This document shows, one piece after another, positions 51,359-60,200 of a DNA stretch of 64,000 nt. Position 1 is the first letter of the stretch, and each line of letters starts with the position of its first letter. This DNA comes from Rhodobacteraceae bacterium Alg231-30 (lineage in GTDB: Bacteria > Pseudomonadota > Alphaproteobacteria > Rhodobacterales > Rhodobacteraceae), in NCBI GenBank assembly GCA_900143615.1, contig FREU01000002.1:104663-168662 (forward strand). Direction: 5' to 3'. Below the pieces are notes generated by a model that made no database searches, was not told the origin of the DNA, and was given only the letters and a program-made list of their open reading frames with translations. The position numbers and the translations under genes are program-made.

Positions 51359-51385
51359 TTGTGCACGCGCAGCATTACCCTATAT
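51359..51385 (+). promoter_or_regulatory. Possible heat-shock-sigma promoter of DUF1127-sRNA locus
   Basis: TTGTGCA at 51359-51365 and CCCTATAT at 51378-51385, spaced 12 bases, resemble RpoHI/RpoHII promoters (CTTGnnn and CCnATnT). In Rhodobacter sphaeroides the equivalent DUF1127-CcsR locus is driven by RpoHI/RpoHII. The match is loose, so this is a candidate only. Confidence 0.35.
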
Positions 51386-51440
51386 CAAGGGTACAACAAC
51401 GACGCGAACACATTCATCCGAAACCAAAGGGGTTCTCAAA

Positions 51441-51656
51441 ATGGCCTTTGTCGCAAATCACAATCCGGTGGCTGCACGCGAAGTACGTAGCGAGCCTGGC
51501 ATCTTTGCGAAACTTGCACTGCGCTACAGCCAGTACCGCAAGTATTGCGAGACCTATAATGAGCTTTCCGCTCTGTCGACCCGCGAGTTGGCCGACTTGG
51601 GGCTGAACCACTCGATGATCCGCCGTATCGCCATCGAGGCCGCATACGAGCACTAA
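51441..51656 (+). CDS. DUF1127 small arginine-rich protein (CcaF1-like)
   Basis: 71 residues with a C-terminal DUF1127 core (ELSALSTRELADLGLNHSMIRRIAIEAAYEH). AAAGGGG lies upstream. It directly precedes four CcsR-type small RNAs, exactly as in Rhodobacter sphaeroides, where the DUF1127 protein CcaF1 is an RNA-binding protein co-transcribed with CcsR1-4 under stress. The synteny supports orthology; the product length is typical of the family. Confidence 0.9.
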   Translation: MAFVANHNPVAAREVRSEPGIFAKLALRYSQYRKYCETYNELSALSTRELADLGLNHSMIRRIAIEAAYEH

Positions 51657-51665
51657 GAATTTTTA

Positions 51666-51733
51666 GGAAGCCCACTCCTCCCTCAAGGCTTCCTTTAGAC
51701 TGCGGCGACCCGCTCCTCCCTGGATCGTCGCAG
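51666..51733 (+). ncRNA. CcsR/cuckoo small RNA 1 (divergent unit)
   Basis: Two hairpins, 51666-51693 (GGAAGCC/GGCTTCC) and 51700-51733 (stem CTGCGGCGA paired with TCGTCGCAG, one G-T pair). Each loop holds CTCCTCCCT, the anti-Shine-Dalgarno-like motif of CcsR RNAs. Stem sequences differ from those of units 2-4 and the spacing is shorter. It begins about 10 bp after the DUF1127 stop, so it is probably processed from the same transcript. Confidence 0.85.
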
Positions 51734-51747
51734 AGATACAACGAGAT

Positions 51748-51825
51748 CAAGGCGCCCCTCTCCTCCTCCCTGGGTCGTCTTGAGACTAGAGCGGCGGCAC
51801 CTCTCCTCCTCCCTGGTGCTGCCGC
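51748..51825 (+). ncRNA. CcsR/cuckoo small RNA 2
   Basis: Two hairpins, 51748-51782 (CAAGGCGCCC with GGGTCGTCTTG, imperfect) and 51791-51825 (GCGGCGGCACC with GGTGCTGCCGC, one G-T pair), each with the loop core CTCCTCCTCCCT. The linker between them is AGACTAGA, conserved in units 3 and 4. It is the first copy of an exact 110-bp period. Confidence 0.9.
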
Positions 51826-51857
51826 ACAGGAATTCGGGCGCAAGCCCAAAACAAGAT

Positions 51858-51935
51858 CAAGGCTGTTCTCTTCTCCTCCCTGAACAGTCTTGAGACTAGA
51901 GCGACGGCACCTCTCCTCCTCCCTGGTGCCGTCGC
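51858..51935 (+). ncRNA. CcsR/cuckoo small RNA 3
   Basis: Two hairpins, 51858-51892 (CAAGGCTGTTC with GAACAGTCTTG, one G-T pair) and 51901-51935 (perfect GCGACGGCACC/GGTGCCGTCGC). The loops carry CTCCTCCCT. It is the second copy of the 110-bp period. Confidence 0.9.
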
Positions 51936-51967
51936 ACAGGAATTCGGACCTAGGTCCAAAACAAGAT

Positions 51968-52045
51968 CAAGGCTGTTCTCTCCTCCTCCCTGAGCAGTCT
52001 TGAGACTAGAGCGGCGACACCTCTCCTCCTCCCTGGTGTCGCCGC
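51968..52045 (+). ncRNA. CcsR/cuckoo small RNA 4
   Basis: Two hairpins, 51968-52002 (CAAGGCTGTTC with GAGCAGTCTTG) and 52011-52045 (perfect GCGGCGACACC/GGTGTCGCCGC). The loops carry CTCCTCCCT. It is the third copy of the 110-bp period. No T-run terminator is seen right after it; the converging GST gene ends at 52080. Confidence 0.9.
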
Positions 52046-52079
52046 ACCTTCTCTCAAAAAAATCAGAAACGAGCCAATC

Positions 52080-52709
52080 TCAAAGCCCTGCGCTTGGGCG
52101 TTGTTTTATGGCGGCAAACCAGCTTTGCGTTGCCTCACTGGTCTCAGGGATCCGTTTGCGGACCACCCGCGCAAAGTCACAGAACACAAATCCAGTGATA
52201 TCCGCCATCGTGAACCGCCCTGAGGCCAGCCAAGGGCTTTCTTGCAATCGCGCCTCCAGCGTTTCAAAGAACACGTCAATCTTGACCAGCCCACGGGCGG
52301 CCAATTCCGGAATTTGCGCGTAATCCAAATGCCCCGGAAGCGCGCGCCCCTTCATCGCGGGGCTAGAGTTTCTCAGAGCTTCCGCGATGGACATGCCCCC
52401 TTGGGCTTCACAGATTGCGTTCCACATCGCGACGGCGGCTTTTTCTTCAGCGCCCTCCCCCAACAGCGGCGGCGTCGGAAATTCCGCTTCCAGATAGGTG
52501 GCGATTGCGATGTTTTCGCTCAACACTTGCCCGCCTTCGGTCACTAGGACCGGGACAGTGGCGCGCGGGTTTATCGCCAGAAACGCGGCGCCTCGATGCT
52601 CATCATTGCGCAGATCAATATCGCGCGTTTCAATCTTGAGCCCTTTTTCCGCAATGAACATGCGCGCACGCCGTGGGCTGGGCGCGGTTGGGCAATCATA
52701 AAAAATCAT
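52080..52709 (-). CDS. Glutathione S-transferase
   Basis: 209 residues from ATG 52709, which has GGAGGA upstream. N-terminal thioredoxin fold: MIFYDCPTAPSPRRARMFIAE with the potential catalytic serine, NPRATVPVLVTEGGQVLSENIAIATYL with cis-proline and the glutathione-binding ENI; the C-terminal helical domain has SGRFTMADITGFVF with the conserved N-capping aspartate. Normal GST length. Substrate unknown; probably a detoxification or redox role. It converges on the small-RNA array. Confidence 0.88.
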   Translation of the reverse strand: MIFYDCPTAPSPRRARMFIAEKGLKIETRDIDLRNDEHRGAAFLAINPRATVPVLVTEGGQVLSENIAIATYLEAEFPTPPLLGEGAEEKAAVAMWNAICEAQGGMSIAEALRNSSPAMKGRALPGHLDYAQIPELAARGLVKIDVFFETLEARLQESPWLASGRFTMADITGFVFCDFARVVRKRIPETSEATQSWFAAIKQRPSAGL

Positions 52710-52774
52710 CTGGTCCTCCCTCAATTGAGGTTAGACAAAAGTGCACATCGCCCTAAGTCAATGCCAACGTGGTG

Positions 52775-55204
52775 TCAGAACGGAATGTCATCAGAAGCTG
52801 TCACAAACCGCGCCACCACTTTCTTTTCACCCGCTTTTTCAAAGGCAATTGTCAGCTTGTCACCCTCGATCGCAGCGACAGACCCATAGCCGAATTTCTG
52901 GTGAAACACCCGATCCCCCACTGAAAAGCTCGACACTGCTTCAAGGTCAATCACGCTCTTTTTGGTTTCCCGCGGCTGGCTGGTGCCATACTGCCCAGAG
53001 CGAGCCTGCATGCGTTTCCAACCCGGAGAATTATAGGCACTCGCTTCCGATGCGCGCTCTTCAAGTCGGGACGACCCAGACGATGTTGCGGCCCCTGTAT
53101 GTCCATACAAACCCGGAGGGGTGAGCACTTCGACATTTTCTTCCGGCAATTCATCAATGAACCGGCTCGGCATCTGACTTTGCCACTGGCCAAACACGCG
53201 CCGATTGCCTGCAAAAGAAATCGTGCACACTTCCTCGGCCCGCGTGATCCCCACATACGCCAAGCGCCGCTCTTCCTCTAACCCTTTGAGGCCGGACTCA
53301 TCCATCGAGCGCTGTGACGGAAATAGCCCGTCTTCCCAACCGGGTAAAAATAAGGCCGGAAACTCCAAACCTTTGGCGGCATGCAGCGTCATGATGCTAA
53401 CTTTTTCGCCCGCGTCGTCACTGGCATTGTCCATGACCAAACTAACGTGCTCTTGAAACCCTTGCAGGTTATCAAAGCTCTCCAACGCCTTGACCAGTTC
53501 CTTGAGGTTTTCAAGCCGCCCGGGTGCTTCCGGTGTTTTGTCGTTTTGCCACATCATAGTGTAGCCCGCTTCATCCAGAATCACCTGCGCCAATTCGACG
53601 TGAGACAGCTCTGGCTTCCCTTCCACAATACGAGTCGACTGCATTGTTGCACCATCATCAATTACAGCTTCATCATCCAGCGAAACCTCGATCTGCGGCG
53701 CCGTCCCTTGTCGCCGCCAGCGTTCCAAACCGTCGATCAGGATCGCCAACTCCTTGGCCCCCTTGCCACCAATCCCTTTTTCCTCAAGCAGAATGCGCGC
53801 GCCGTCGACAAGGCTAACACCGTTTTCCCGAGCACAAGTCTGGATCTTCTGCTGAGCAACATTGCCAAGGCCACGTTTTGGCGTATTCACAATCCGCTCA
53901 AAGGCAAGATCATCATCCGGGCTGACCACGAGGCGGAAGTAGGCCATTGCGTCCCGTATTTCCAAGCGTTCATAGAAACGCGGTCCACCAATCACTCGAT
54001 ACGGCAGGCCTATGGTGAGAAAACGATCCTCAAAGGCGCGCATCTGATGGCTGGCCCGCACGAGAATGGCCATATCGTCCAGCTTGCGCGGCTCCATGCC
54101 GCGTGTGCCGCGCTGCATCGCCTCAATCTCTTCACCGACCCAACGCGCCTCTTCCTCACCATCCCAATGGCCAATCAAGCGCACCTTTTCGCCGTCCGGC
54201 GCATCGGTCCAAAGCTCTTTTCCAAGTCGGTTGTCGTTACCGCGAATGACATTTGATGCTGCGGCCAAAATATTGCCAGTTGAGCGATAGTTTTGTTCTA
54301 GCCGCACCACATGCGCACCTGGAAAATCCTTTTCAAACCTCAGGATATTGCCCACTTCGGCCCCGCGCCAGCCATAGATCGACTGATCGTCATCCCCGAC
54401 ACAGCAGATGTTTTTGTGGCTTCCAGCCAGCAGCCGCAACCACAGGTATTGAGCGACGTTGGTATCCTGATACTCGTCCACCAGAACATAACGGAACCAA
54501 CGTTGATATTGCGCCAGCACGTCGGGATGCGTCTGAAATATCGTAACCATATGCAAAAGAAGATCGCCGAAATCGACAGCGTTCAACTCTCTCAAGCGCA
54601 GCTGGTACTGTGCATACAGCTCACCGCCGCGATTGTTAAAAGCCCCCGCATCAGCCGCAGATAGCTTTTGAGGTGTCAAAGCACGGTTTTTCCAACCATC
54701 AATCAACGAGGCCAACTGTCGTGCAGGCCAGCGCTTGTCATCTATATTAGCGGCCTTCACCAATTGTTTGAGCAGCCGTATCTGGTCGTCCGTGTCCAGA
54801 ATAGTAAAGCTGGATTTTAATCCAACCAATTCTGCATGACGGCGCAGCAGTTTCACACAGATGGCATGAAACGTCCCAAGCCATGGCACGCCTTCGATCT
54901 GATGCCCCAACATACGGCCAACGCGATTCTTCATTTCACGCGCTGCTTTATTGGTAAAAGTCACGGCCAAAATTTCATTCGGACGGGCGCGTCCGGTGTT
55001 GAGCAAGTGCACAATGCGTGCCGTTAACGCTTTGGTTTTGCCCGTACCAGCTCCCGCCAGCATTAACACAGGCCCGTCGAGTTTTTCGACAGCCTCGCGT
55101 TGCGCAGGGTTCAATTCATCAAGATACGGCATCGGCCGCGCTGCCATCGCGCGGGCCGAAAGGGATGCGCCGTCAAAGGCGTCGAATTCGTCAAAACTGC
55201 TCAT
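52775..55204 (-). CDS. uvrD: UvrD/PcrA-family DNA helicase
   Basis: 809 residues from ATG 55204 (a GTG two codons earlier is possible). SF1A helicase motifs: LNPAQREAV (Q motif), LAGAGTGKT (Walker A, about residues 50-58), VDEYQDTN (motif II), GDDDQSIYGWRGA (motif III), QNYRSTGNIL (motif IV) and TLHAAKGLEF (motif V). The C-terminal end has the Tudor-like FSVGDRVFHQKFGYGSVAAIEGDKL that binds RNA polymerase or partners. It unwinds DNA in repair and clears replication obstacles. Confidence 0.96.
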   Translation of the reverse strand: MSSFDEFDAFDGASLSARAMAARPMPYLDELNPAQREAVEKLDGPVLMLAGAGTGKTKALTARIVHLLNTGRARPNEILAVTFTNKAAREMKNRVGRMLGHQIEGVPWLGTFHAICVKLLRRHAELVGLKSSFTILDTDDQIRLLKQLVKAANIDDKRWPARQLASLIDGWKNRALTPQKLSAADAGAFNNRGGELYAQYQLRLRELNAVDFGDLLLHMVTIFQTHPDVLAQYQRWFRYVLVDEYQDTNVAQYLWLRLLAGSHKNICCVGDDDQSIYGWRGAEVGNILRFEKDFPGAHVVRLEQNYRSTGNILAAASNVIRGNDNRLGKELWTDAPDGEKVRLIGHWDGEEEARWVGEEIEAMQRGTRGMEPRKLDDMAILVRASHQMRAFEDRFLTIGLPYRVIGGPRFYERLEIRDAMAYFRLVVSPDDDLAFERIVNTPKRGLGNVAQQKIQTCARENGVSLVDGARILLEEKGIGGKGAKELAILIDGLERWRRQGTAPQIEVSLDDEAVIDDGATMQSTRIVEGKPELSHVELAQVILDEAGYTMMWQNDKTPEAPGRLENLKELVKALESFDNLQGFQEHVSLVMDNASDDAGEKVSIMTLHAAKGLEFPALFLPGWEDGLFPSQRSMDESGLKGLEEERRLAYVGITRAEEVCTISFAGNRRVFGQWQSQMPSRFIDELPEENVEVLTPPGLYGHTGAATSSGSSRLEERASEASAYNSPGWKRMQARSGQYGTSQPRETKKSVIDLEAVSSFSVGDRVFHQKFGYGSVAAIEGDKLTIAFEKAGEKKVVARFVTASDDIPF

Positions 55205-55314
55205 GTGCACAGACTACCCCAAGCCAACGCAATACGGAAGAACCGTTCACATTATGTTCTTCACTCAATTCACTCTTGTTCATCATCAAATAAACTACTG
55301 CAGGAGTTGATCTA

Positions 55315-55365
55315 ATGTCGCGATGTGAGCACGTCTCGAAATTCACGAGACACCTTACGCGTTGA
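55315..55365 (+). CDS. Possible 16-codon leader ORF before lldD-like gene
   Basis: ATG at 55315 has AGGAG eight bases upstream, better than any site of the large gene that follows. The peptide MSRCEHVSKFTRHLTR ends in TGA 40 bp before the likely start of the dehydrogenase. It could be a leader peptide acting in translational control, or noise. No attenuator hairpin was recognised. Confidence 0.3.
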   Translation: MSRCEHVSKFTRHLTR

Positions 55366-55405
55366 ATTTCCTAGACAGTCTGATGTACTTACGGAACAAA
55401 TACAT

Positions 55406-56545
55406 ATGGACTTACACGCCCGCTATCCTGCCCTTTCTGATTTGCGCCACAAAGCGCAAAAACGGCTCCCTAAATTTGTCTGGGAGTTTCTGGATAGCGG
55501 CACGGGTGAAGAACGCACCAAAGCGCGCAACCGTGCGCAGTTGGACACAGTTTTGCTCTCTCCGTCGATTTTGCACGGTGAGATAACACCAAACGTGGCA
55601 ACAACTTTTCTTGGCCTAGATTACCCTTTGCCAATCGGCATAGCCCCCGTAGGCATGTCCGGTTTAGTTTGGCCAAACGCCGAGCGACTTCTGGCCCGAA
55701 CCGCCGCCGAATTTGGCGTGCCTTTCACCCTATCAACAGTGGCAAGTCAAACACCACGAGACCTAGCCAGTGACATTGGACCGAATGCTTGGTTTCAACT
55801 TTATCCGCCCCGAGATGAAGAAATCCGACGCGACATGATAACCCAAGCGAAGGACGCTGGGTTTGGCACATTGGTCCTAACCGTAGATGTCCCAACCGCC
55901 AGCCGCCGCGAACGCCAGCAGCGCTCAGGTTTGACGACTCCGCCTAAATTGACACCGCGCCTCTTAGCGCAAATCGCAACACGGCCAACTTGGGCGATGG
56001 GGATGGCATCGGTTGGCATGCCGCGCATGCGGTTAATCGATCAATACGCAGGTCAGTTGACCGGACTAAGCTCGACTGCACATGCCGGATATTTACTGCG
56101 CACGTCGCCCGATTGGGACTATTTAAAGTGGCTGAGGGACAATTGGCAGGGTCCGCTGATTGTCAAAGGCGTTATGCGCCCGCAAGATGCGACGCGTTTG
56201 GAGCAATGCGGCGTTGACGCGGTATGGATCTCAAATCACGCGGGTCGCCAATTTGATGGCTCCCCTGCCACAATCGAAGTCCTGCCCGGCATTCGACGCG
56301 CCACTCTCTTGCCAATCATTGTCGACAGCGGATTTGAAACAGGTCTCGACATCCTGCGCGCCATCGCGTTGGGCGCAAACTTTGTGATGATGGGCCGTGG
56401 TTTTCACTACGCTCTAGCCGCGCTCGGGCCAGACGGCCCTGCGCATCTGATCGATATTCTAACGAAAGATCTCATCGCGAATATGGGGCAACTCGGGGCT
56501 TCCCAGTTGTCCCAAATCCCAGATGCTCTTATTCGGCCACACTAA
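55406..56545 (+). CDS. FMN-dependent alpha-hydroxyacid dehydrogenase (LldD-like)
   Basis: 379 residues from ATG 55406 (MDLHARYPALSDLRHKAQ), where homologues start; an in-frame GTG at 55325 is less likely. TIM-barrel FMN enzyme: IAPVGMSGLVWPNAE, FQLYPPRD, catalytic SNHAGRQFDG (histidine near residue 280, usually SNHGGRQ) and VDSGFETGLDILRAIALGANFVM (FMN phosphate site). It probably oxidises L-lactate or a related 2-hydroxy acid to the 2-oxo acid. Convergent with the rhodanese gene (17 bp overlap); pyruvate carboxylase follows 0.7 kb on, so a lactate-to-oxaloacetate route is conceivable. Confidence 0.85.
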   Translation: MDLHARYPALSDLRHKAQKRLPKFVWEFLDSGTGEERTKARNRAQLDTVLLSPSILHGEITPNVATTFLGLDYPLPIGIAPVGMSGLVWPNAERLLARTAAEFGVPFTLSTVASQTPRDLASDIGPNAWFQLYPPRDEEIRRDMITQAKDAGFGTLVLTVDVPTASRRERQQRSGLTTPPKLTPRLLAQIATRPTWAMGMASVGMPRMRLIDQYAGQLTGLSSTAHAGYLLRTSPDWDYLKWLRDNWQGPLIVKGVMRPQDATRLEQCGVDAVWISNHAGRQFDGSPATIEVLPGIRRATLLPIIVDSGFETGLDILRAIALGANFVMMGRGFHYALAALGPDGPAHLIDILTKDLIANMGQLGASQLSQIPDALIRPH

Positions 56546-56990
56546 GGTCAACAGGCATTGCGCTTTGTGCCTCATCAATTGACACAACGGGCAATCCAGT
56601 GGGGATCCAACCGCGACCATTGGGGCCGCCTTGCATGCCTTCGATGACATTCAAGACGCCATGAACCCCATTGTCCTCCAACATGTTCACAAGAGTGCTT
56701 GACCGTTTCCCGGTCCGGCAAATGACGGCAACCTGATGGTTAGGGTTGCGCTCAAGGACCGACATAAATGCTTCTCTGAATTCCGGATCGCGCACATTCA
56801 TTGGCCATGCGCCAGGCGCAACGCCCGTCTCATCCCATTCTTTGGGCGTGCGTACATCAACGAGTATAAGAGATCCCTCTTGTACGCCTGCAAACGCCTG
56901 CTCCGCAGAAAGAACATTTGAGTTGGCCAGTGCTGTCTGAGGAAAGAATGGCAGAGCCGCGAGGCTCAGGAGAATCATGCGTCGTTTCAT
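56529..56990 (-). CDS. Exported rhodanese-like protein
   Basis: 153 residues. The signal peptide MKRRMILLSLAALPFFPQTALA would place it in the periplasm. Single rhodanese domain: LILVDVRTPKEWDETGVAPGA (CH2A-like) and the active-site loop CRTGKRS with C91, a six-residue loop as in sulfurtransferases. Likely handles persulfide sulfur or acts as a redox partner. Overlaps the lldD-like gene tail to tail. Confidence 0.88.
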   Translation of the reverse strand: MKRRMILLSLAALPFFPQTALANSNVLSAEQAFAGVQEGSLILVDVRTPKEWDETGVAPGAWPMNVRDPEFREAFMSVLERNPNHQVAVICRTGKRSSTLVNMLEDNGVHGVLNVIEGMQGGPNGRGWIPTGLPVVSIDEAQSAMPVDLSVAE

Positions 56991-57226
56991 GGGATATCAC
57001 ATTCCAAAAAGAGTATATCAAATCCATGGCACGGCGTACCCGAGCATACAACGCGGCAATTTTTCAAACAGAGAAATGCGCATTTTCCCGCCGAGACCGG
57101 AAACGGAACAAATTCTTACACAAAAGTTACATACTCCGTAACAGTAGGTATTGCTCTGCGCTGCAGCATGCTTAAGGTTCGCGCACCAATCGACCGGACA
57201 GACGCCAAAAGAGGAGGAGCCTGCCC

Positions 57227-60200
57227 ATGTCAGACTTCGAAAAGATTCTAATCGCCAACCGAGGCGAAATTGCCATCCGTGTGATGCGCGCTGCCAACGA
57301 GATGGGCAAAAAGACCGTTGCGGTCTTTGCCGAGGAGGACAAACTTGGCCTGCACCGCTTCAAGGCCGATGAGGCTTACCGGATTGGCGAGGGGATGGGC
57401 CCGGTAGCAGCCTACCTTAGCATCGATGAAATCATCCGTGTCGCCAAGGAATGTGGCGCAGATGCCATCCACCCTGGCTATGGACTTTTGTCAGAAAACC
57501 CCGAGTTTGTGGATGCCTGCGAAGCCAACAACATCACCTTCATTGGCCCCAAAGCCGCGACGATGCGCGCCTTGGGCGACAAAGCAAGCGCACGCAAAGT
57601 GGCCATGGAAGCTGGCGTGCCGGTTATTCCGGCAACCAAGGTTCTAGGCGACGATATAGAAGCAATCAAAGCCGAAGCCGCAGAAGTTGGCTATCCTCTG
57701 ATGCTCAAAGCCTCATGGGGCGGCGGCGGTCGCGGCATGCGGCCCATTTTTTCGGAAGACGAGGTTGAAGAAAAAGTTCTGGAAGGCCGACGCGAAGCTG
57801 AAGCCGCATTTGGCAATGGCGAAGGTTATCTGGAAAAGATGATCACCCGTGCCCGCCATGTTGAGGTTCAGATCCTTGGCGACCAAATGGGCAATATATA
57901 TCACCTGTATGAGCGCGATTGCTCGGTCCAGCGCCGCAACCAAAAAGTGGTTGAACGCGCGCCAGCCCCCTATTTGTCCGAGGCACAACGTGAAGAGATT
58001 TGCGAACTCGGCCGCAAAATCTGCGCACATGTAAACTATGAATGCGCCGGCACCGTCGAGTTCCTGATGGATATGGAAACCGGCAAGTTTTACTTCATTG
58101 AAGTAAACCCGCGCGTTCAAGTTGAGCACACAGTGACCGAAGAAGTGACCGGCATCGATATTGTGCAGGCTCAGATCCTGATCTCCGAAGGCAAATCCAT
58201 AGCCGAAGCCACAGGCAAGGCCAGCCAATATGACATTCGCTTGAACGGCCACGCCTTACAAACACGGATCACCACCGAAGATCCGCAAAACAACTTTATT
58301 CCGGACTATGGCCGCATTACCGCCTATCGCTCAGCCACTGGCATGGGCATTCGTCTGGATGGTGGCACCGCATATTCAGGCGGCGTCATCACGCGCTATT
58401 ATGACTCGCTTCTGGTCAAAGTCACCGCACATGCGCCAACACCAGAAAAAGCCATTGCCCGTATGGACCGCGCGTTGCGTGAATTCCGCATTCGGGGTGT
58501 GAGCACCAACATCGCGTTTGTTGAAAACCTGCTGAAACACCCGACGTTCTTGAACAACCAGTACACAACCAAGTTCATCGACGAAACGCCGGGGCTCTTC
58601 CGCTTTAGCAAGCGTCGTGACCGCGGGACCAAAGTGCTGACCTACATTGCCGATATCTCAGTAAACGGTCACCCCGAAACAGACGGACGTGACGAGCCGG
58701 CAGCAGATGTCAAAGCGCCGACTCCTCCGAGCAAAAGAGCGGAACCCGCCTGGGGAACCCGCAATCTTCTGGAAGAGAAAGGCGCTCAGGCGGTTGCTGA
58801 CTGGATGAAGGCACAGCCCCAGCTGCTGCTAACAGATACAACCATGCGCGACGGGCACCAATCATTGCTGGCGACTCGCATGCGCTCAATCGATATGATC
58901 AAGGTTGCGCCTGCCTATGCGGCAAACCTTCCACAACTCTTCTCGGTAGAATGCTGGGGTGGGGCTACTTTTGACGTCGCCTATCGCTTTTTGCAGGAAT
59001 GCCCGTGGCAGCGCCTGCGTGACCTGCGTGCGGCGATGCCAAATGTCATGAGCCAGATGCTGCTGCGTGCCTCAAACGGTGTGGGCTACACGAACTATCC
59101 AGACAATGTTGTGCAGGAATTCGTGCGCCAAGCCGCAGAAACCGGCGTGGATGTTTTCCGAGTGTTTGACTCGCTCAACTGGGTGGAAAACATGCGCGTC
59201 GCGATGGATGCTGTGGTTGAAAGCGGCAAAGTCTGTGAGGGCGCGATTTGCTACACTGGTGACTTGCTTGACCCAGCGCGCAGCAAATACGACCTGAACT
59301 ATTACGTCGGCATGGCCAAAGAGCTGGAGGCCGCAGGCGCGCATGTACTGGGTCTCAAGGATATGGCAGGACTGCTTAAACCAGCATCTGCCAAAATCCT
59401 GATCAAAGCGCTAAAAGAAGAAGTTGGCCTGCCAATTCACTTCCATACCCATGACACCAGCGGCATCGCAGGCGCAACAATTCTGGCGGCGGCCGAAGCG
59501 GGCGTTGACGCAGTTGACGCTGCCATGGATGCGTTTTCCGGCGGCACATCACAGCCGTGTCTTGGCTCCATCGTGGAAGCCACGCGTAACACAGACCGCG
59601 AAACCGGCCTTGATATCCACGCTGTGCGCGAGATCAGCGATTACTGGGAAGGCGTGCGTGCGCAATACGCCGCATTTGAAAGTGGTACAGCGGCGCCAGC
59701 CTCCGAAGTCTATCTTCACGAAATGCCAGGTGGTCAGTTCACCAACCTCAAAGCTCAGGCGCGCAGTCTGGGACTTGAGGAGCGCTGGCATGAGGTTGCC
59801 CAAACCTATGCTGACGTGAACCAGATGTTTGGCGACATCGTTAAGGTAACACCGTCGTCCAAAGTTGTGGGCGACATGGCACTGTTGATGGTGTCACAAG
59901 GCCTGACCCGCGAAGAAGTTGAAAACCCTCAGACAGATGTCGCCTTCCCGGACTCGGTTGTCGACATGATGCGTGGCAACCTTGGCCAGCCCCCCGGCGG
60001 TTTCCCAACTGCAATCATTGACAAGATCTTGAAGGGCGAACAGCCCAACACCGAGCGCCCTGGCAAGCATTTGGCCCCTGTGGATATCGAAGCAAAGCGT
60101 ACCGAACTCTCCAAAGAGCTCAATGGGCTAAGCGTCGACGACGAGGACCTCAATGGATACCTCATGTACCCCAAGGTGTTTCTCGACTACATGGGCCGCC

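Noticed and set aside
51660-52050. CRISPR-like array
   Set aside because: The repeats are 110-bp units made of hairpins with conserved loops, not short repeats with unique spacers, and no cas genes are nearby.
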